Source: an uncultured Bacteroidota bacterium
GTDB taxonomy: Bacteria; Bacteroidota; Bacteroidia; Chitinophagales; Chitinophagaceae
Direction of reading: 5' to 3'
Length of the DNA: 7,702 bases
NCBI GenBank assembly: GCA_903905685.1
Contig: CAIVHI010000005.1
Span: forward strand, 1-7,702
Made by a program: the position numbers and the translations under genes. Below the pieces are notes generated by a model. The model did not search any database. It saw nothing but the letters and a program-made list of their open reading frames with translations, and was not told where the DNA came from. This document shows positions 5,069 through 7,702 of this stretch, piece after piece. The number at the start of each line of letters is the position of its first letter. Position 1 is the stretch's first letter.

Positions 5069-6538
5069 ATGGCAACTAAATCCAAATTTTACGGGGAAGG
5101 TCTCACCTTTGACGATGTATTACTACTCCCCGCATATTCCGACGTATTACCACGCGAAGTAAGTCTGGCTACAAAACTTACCAAGGATATCCAACTCAAC
5201 ATCCCCATGGTGTCTGCCGCCATGGATACCGTAACCGAAGCCCCACTTGCAATAGCATTGGCCCGTGAGGGTGGAATTGGGATTGTGCACAAAAACATGA
5301 GCATCGAACGGCAGTCTGACCAAGTCAGGAAAATCAAACGATCCGAAAGCGGCCTCATACCCGACCCCATCACCCTGCGCGCCGAAGCTACAGTGGGAGA
5401 TGCACTTAAAATAATGAAGGAAAACAGGATTGGCGGAATACCCATAGTAGACAATAACAATCTATTGATTGGGATTTTGACCAACAGGGACCTCCGCTTC
5501 GAGAAGAACCCCAAGAGGCAAGTATCTGAAGTAATGACCAAGGACAACTTGGTTACCGCGCCGGCGGGAACCGACCTAAAAAGGGCCGAGAGTATCTTGG
5601 AACAGTACAAAATAGAAAAACTCCCCATTGTAGATAAGAAAGGCAAGCTCATTGGCCTAATTACCTTTAGGGATACCATACAGGCCAAAAGCTACCCATG
5701 GGGCTGTAAAGACAGCATGGGTAGGCTGGTTGCAGGCGCAGCAATCGGCATCACGGCAGACATCTTGGAGCGTGTTGAAGCCCTGAAAAACGCTGGGGTA
5801 GACGTTATTACGCTCGACAGTGCCCACGGCCATTCCAAGGGTGTTATTGAAGCCGTAGCCAAAGTAAAGAACGCCTTTAAGAACCTCCCAGTAATTGCCG
5901 GCAATGTAGCAACGGCAGCCGGTGCCAAGGCGCTTGCCGAAGCAGGTGCCGACGCTGTAAAAGTAGGAGTCGGGCCCGGGTCCATTTGCACAACCCGAGT
6001 GGTGACGGGAGCTGGTGCACCACAGCTAACTGCGATAATGGAAGCCGCCCACGCACTGAAAAAAACCGGCATCCCCGTAATTGCCGATGGAGGCATCCGC
6101 TACACAGGAGACCTCGTCAAGGCACTCGCCGCAGGTGCGTCCTGCATTATGGCGGGTTCGATTTTTGCGGGAACCGAGGAAAGTCCGGGTGAGACCATAA
6201 TATACGAAGGAAGAAAGTTTAAGTCTTATCGCGGCATGGGCTCGGTAGAAGCCATGCAGGAAGGCTCGAAAGACCGCTATTTTCAAGACATGGAAGCCGA
6301 CATTAAAAAGCTGGTACCCGAAGGTATCGTTGGCAGGGTGCCTTATAAGGGTATGTTAAGTGAAGTAGTGCAACAATTTGTAGGCGGCCTCCGTGCGGGT
6401 ATGGGTTATTGTGGCGCGAAAGACGTGAAAACCTTGCAAGATGAGGCCCAATTCGTGCGCATTACCGCTGCAAGTATGGCCGAAAGCCACCCCCATGATA
6501 TCGTAATCACGAAGGAAGCACCCAATTACAGCCGCTAA
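5069..6538 (+). CDS. guaB: IMP dehydrogenase
   Basis: Oxidises IMP to XMP with NAD+, the committed step of GMP synthesis, as a cytoplasmic tetramer or octamer. The 489-residue product has the normal length and order: N-terminal barrel part (GLTFDDVLLLPAYSDVLPREV, PMVSAAMDTVTE, GGIGIVHKNMS), two CBS domains at about residues 95-150 and 154-208 (RIGGIPIVDN, LPIVDKKGKLIGLIT), then the barrel again with LDSAHGHS, GNVAT and the catalytic loop GVGPGSICTTRVVTGAG. Cys307 is the catalytic thiol. IADGGIR binds IMP phosphate, SYRGMGS follows, and Arg403-Tyr404 (KDRYFQ) is the flap dyad that activates water. The start at 5069 is preferred because the family begins just before KFYGEGLTFDD and the promoter lies between 5037 and 5065; an ATG at 4988 would add 27 atypical residues. 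No riboswitch was seen. All key residues are intact. Confidence 0.98.
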   Translation: MATKSKFYGEGLTFDDVLLLPAYSDVLPREVSLATKLTKDIQLNIPMVSAAMDTVTEAPLAIALAREGGIGIVHKNMSIERQSDQVRKIKRSESGLIPDPITLRAEATVGDALKIMKENRIGGIPIVDNNNLLIGILTNRDLRFEKNPKRQVSEVMTKDNLVTAPAGTDLKRAESILEQYKIEKLPIVDKKGKLIGLITFRDTIQAKSYPWGCKDSMGRLVAGAAIGITADILERVEALKNAGVDVITLDSAHGHSKGVIEAVAKVKNAFKNLPVIAGNVATAAGAKALAEAGADAVKVGVGPGSICTTRVVTGAGAPQLTAIMEAAHALKKTGIPVIADGGIRYTGDLVKALAAGASCIMAGSIFAGTEESPGETIIYEGRKFKSYRGMGSVEAMQEGSKDRYFQDMEADIKKLVPEGIVGRVPYKGMLSEVVQQFVGGLRAGMGYCGAKDVKTLQDEAQFVRITAASMAESHPHDIVITKEAPNYSR

Positions 6539-6554
6539 ACCTCGGCTGTAATTG
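6523..6554 (+). repeat. Perfect 12-bp inverted repeat spanning the guaB stop codon
   Basis: CAATTACAGCCG (6523-6534) and CGGCTGTAATTG (6543-6554) are exact reverse complements separated by the 8-base loop CTAAACCT, which contains the TAA stop of guaB (6536-6538). No T-run follows, so it is not a textbook intrinsic terminator. It could be a U-poor terminator, an mRNA 3'-end stabiliser or a protein-binding palindrome. The right arm contains the TTG at 6552 that could otherwise start the next gene, which favours the ATG at 6594 instead. Confidence 0.8.
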
Positions 6555-6593
6555 TATTCCAAATCCACCCATAACGAATCCATAACCGCATCC

Positions 6594-7175
6594 ATGACCG
6601 CCGAAATCGCCATCCTACTTTTCCTGCCCGTGGCAGCATTCCTCCTGTTTCGGGTATGGAAAAAACGGGCCAAGACACCGGTACCTGCCGTAGCCGAGGC
6701 CAAGGTGCCCATTTATGAGCGCGAACGCAACATCGCCTTAAACGTAAACCCAACTCTATTGAAGCTACAGATACCCGAAGACGAATTGTTGGTATATGGA
6801 GTTATTTTGGACTTGGATATGGGTGAGGGGTTCATGACCCTAGCTTGTTACATTACAGGTGCTGCAAACCTGTTGTTCAGCTCGGGTGGTGGAATTCGCG
6901 GAGGCGGGAAAAACCCCGCCATTGGCGAAGCGGGAGTGGAATTTGTAACCGATGCCCAGGAATTTTTGATTTTCGCGAAGCCGGTTGTTGCCCCTCTACC
7001 TCCGGCCAAAGGTTATGCGCAGTTTTTTCTGCTTACGAATAAAGGTAAGTTTACCGCATGTGAGCCCTTGAAAACATTAGAAGACAATTCCTCGCCTTGG
7101 CTCGCCCTTTTCGAGAAAGGGAGCGGCGTGATTAAAGAAATGCACCGAATCAGTGTAACCAATAATCAAGAGTAA
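6594..7175 (+). CDS. Membrane-anchored protein of unknown function
   Basis: A 193-residue protein with one N-terminal membrane helix (MTAEIAILLFLPVAAFLLFRVW) followed by a basic stop (KKRAK), a short Ala/Pro/Val linker, and a globular domain of about 150 residues expected on the cytoplasmic side. The domain contains ILDLDMGEGFMTLACYITGAANLLFSSGGGIRGGG, then VEFVTDAQEFLIFAKPV, YAQFFLLTNKGKF, SSPWLALFEKG. I believe similar proteins with the paired-glycine SSGGG..GGG and FFLLTNKGK patterns occur in other Bacteroidota, but I know no function. The glycine-rich segment recalls a nucleotide-binding loop but does not match a Walker A motif. The ATG at 6594 is chosen because the helix starts at once; a TTG at 6552 would add 14 residues but lies in a hairpin arm. 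It begins 55 bases after guaB and ends one base before the next possible start. Confidence 0.8.
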   Translation: MTAEIAILLFLPVAAFLLFRVWKKRAKTPVPAVAEAKVPIYERERNIALNVNPTLLKLQIPEDELLVYGVILDLDMGEGFMTLACYITGAANLLFSSGGGIRGGGKNPAIGEAGVEFVTDAQEFLIFAKPVVAPLPPAKGYAQFFLLTNKGKFTACEPLKTLEDNSSPWLALFEKGSGVIKEMHRISVTNNQE

Positions 7176-7176
7176 T

Positions 7177-7702
7177 TTGGGGAGTATTGATTTCGAGTGC
7201 TCAAGGACCCAATTTCTTCATGGGATTTACGACTGCGTAATCCGTAGTGGATATCAATACGAGACAAAGCCACTTTTTACCGAATTGCATCATGGCAATT
7301 TGAAGTTCAATGATGAGCGATTGCTGTACTCTTCCAAAGGTATAGTGACGGGTATCACGCTGGAGCACTATTTCATCAAGCGGGAGCAACGACATCCTTT
7401 ATATTGGGGGTTGCAGAGCTTTCGGGAAAGCGACGGCACTTGCGCAAATCCGGTATTGGAGCTGGAGAAATATGACGCGATTATCGGCAAACTGGCGAAA
7501 ACACTAGAGCTGGACCATGGTATAGGCTCCGACCTTAGTTTGACTGAAGTGAAGTATGGTTGGTTCGCATGGATTTGCTTTCCGTTCACCAGCACCACAA
7601 TCGACTTGGAAGCACCTGAAACGCAGACTTTGCTTATTGAAAAGATGGCAGAACCGACCAACCGCGCGGTTGGCGCACATAAAGCCTACTTGGATGCGTG
7701 GC
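7177..7702 (+). CDS. Hypothetical protein, no ATG start, cut by right window edge
   Basis: On the plus strand the frame is open without a stop from 7159 to the window end, about 181 codons, which is unlikely by chance. It has ordinary protein composition: SRTQFLHGIYDCVIRSGY, KPLFTELHHGNLKFNDERLLYSS, GITLEHYFIKREQRHPLYWGL, LELEKYDAIIGKLAKTLELD, YGWFAWICFPF. There is no ATG near the left end, so a start at TTG 7177 is proposed, one base after the TAA of the preceding gene (7173-7175), suggesting translational coupling. Alternatives are ATT at 7186, with GGGGAG just before it, or GTG at 7345. I do not recognise the family. There is no signal peptide or membrane helix in the visible part, and the C-terminus is missing. 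Overlapping minus-strand frames are shorter and of poor composition. Confidence 0.6.
   Translation, partial: MGSIDFECSRTQFLHGIYDCVIRSGYQYETKPLFTELHHGNLKFNDERLLYSSKGIVTGITLEHYFIKREQRHPLYWGLQSFRESDGTCANPVLELEKYDAIIGKLAKTLELDHGIGSDLSLTEVKYGWFAWICFPFTSTTIDLEAPETQTLLIEKMAEPTNRAVGAHKAYLDAW

Noticed and set aside
5089..5688. 199-codon open frame antisense to guaB on the minus strand
   Set aside because: It lies wholly inside guaB, has the skewed Ser/Met/Arg composition of an antisense shadow, and shows no recognisable domain.
1..7702. CRISPR array, tRNA, insertion sequence, toxin-antitoxin or defence system
   Set aside because: Reading both strands showed no regularly spaced repeats, cloverleaf, transposase motifs or defence-type domains; the genes are housekeeping, envelope or unknown.

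Overview
The window looks like chromosomal DNA from a member of the Bacteroidota, of roughly balanced base composition. The evidence is an exact Bacteroidota-type promoter (TTTG, 17 bases, TAccTTTG) in front of guaB, a second TAnnTTTG box (TATATTTG) on the minus strand, a PorT-like outer-membrane beta-barrel protein, and mostly SD-poor gene starts. The exact genus cannot be read from the sequence. I see no tRNA, rRNA, CRISPR array, insertion sequence or phage gene. No stretch over 300 bases is without a gene.

Layout. Bases 1-781 (+) are the C-terminal part of an RND-type inner-membrane efflux pump, cut by the window edge. After a 145-base gap, 927-2132 (+) encodes a DegT/DnrJ/EryC1/StrS-fold PLP enzyme whose Schiff-base lysine is replaced by histidine, the hallmark of sugar 3-dehydratases (ColD and RfbH/E1 types). 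A small three-helix membrane protein follows at 2151-2501 (+), with an unusually strong Shine-Dalgarno, and the unit ends in a perfect intrinsic terminator (2522-2557). Two minus-strand genes converge on it: a hotdog-fold acyl-CoA thioesterase (2669-3103) and an outer-membrane barrel protein (3194-3877).

Only 22 bases separate the OMP start from the next plus-strand gene, so divergent promoters must overlap coding sequence. That plus-strand run is a 102-residue conserved-type small protein (3900-4208), a PhnP-like metallo-beta-lactamase phosphodiesterase (4205-4975) joined to it by a GTGA overlap, then guaB (IMP dehydrogenase, 5069-6538) with its own promoter and a leaderless or nearly leaderless mRNA. 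A perfect 12-bp inverted repeat spans the guaB stop codon. Two further plus-strand genes follow: a single-pass membrane-anchored protein of unknown function (6594-7175) and a continuous reading frame with no ATG start that runs off the right edge (about 7177-7702).

Most of this is housekeeping and envelope content. No defence system or mobile island is apparent. The least explained parts are the orphan His-type dehydratase with its membrane partner, the small protein/PhnP pair outside any visible phosphonate operon, and the two unknown genes after guaB.
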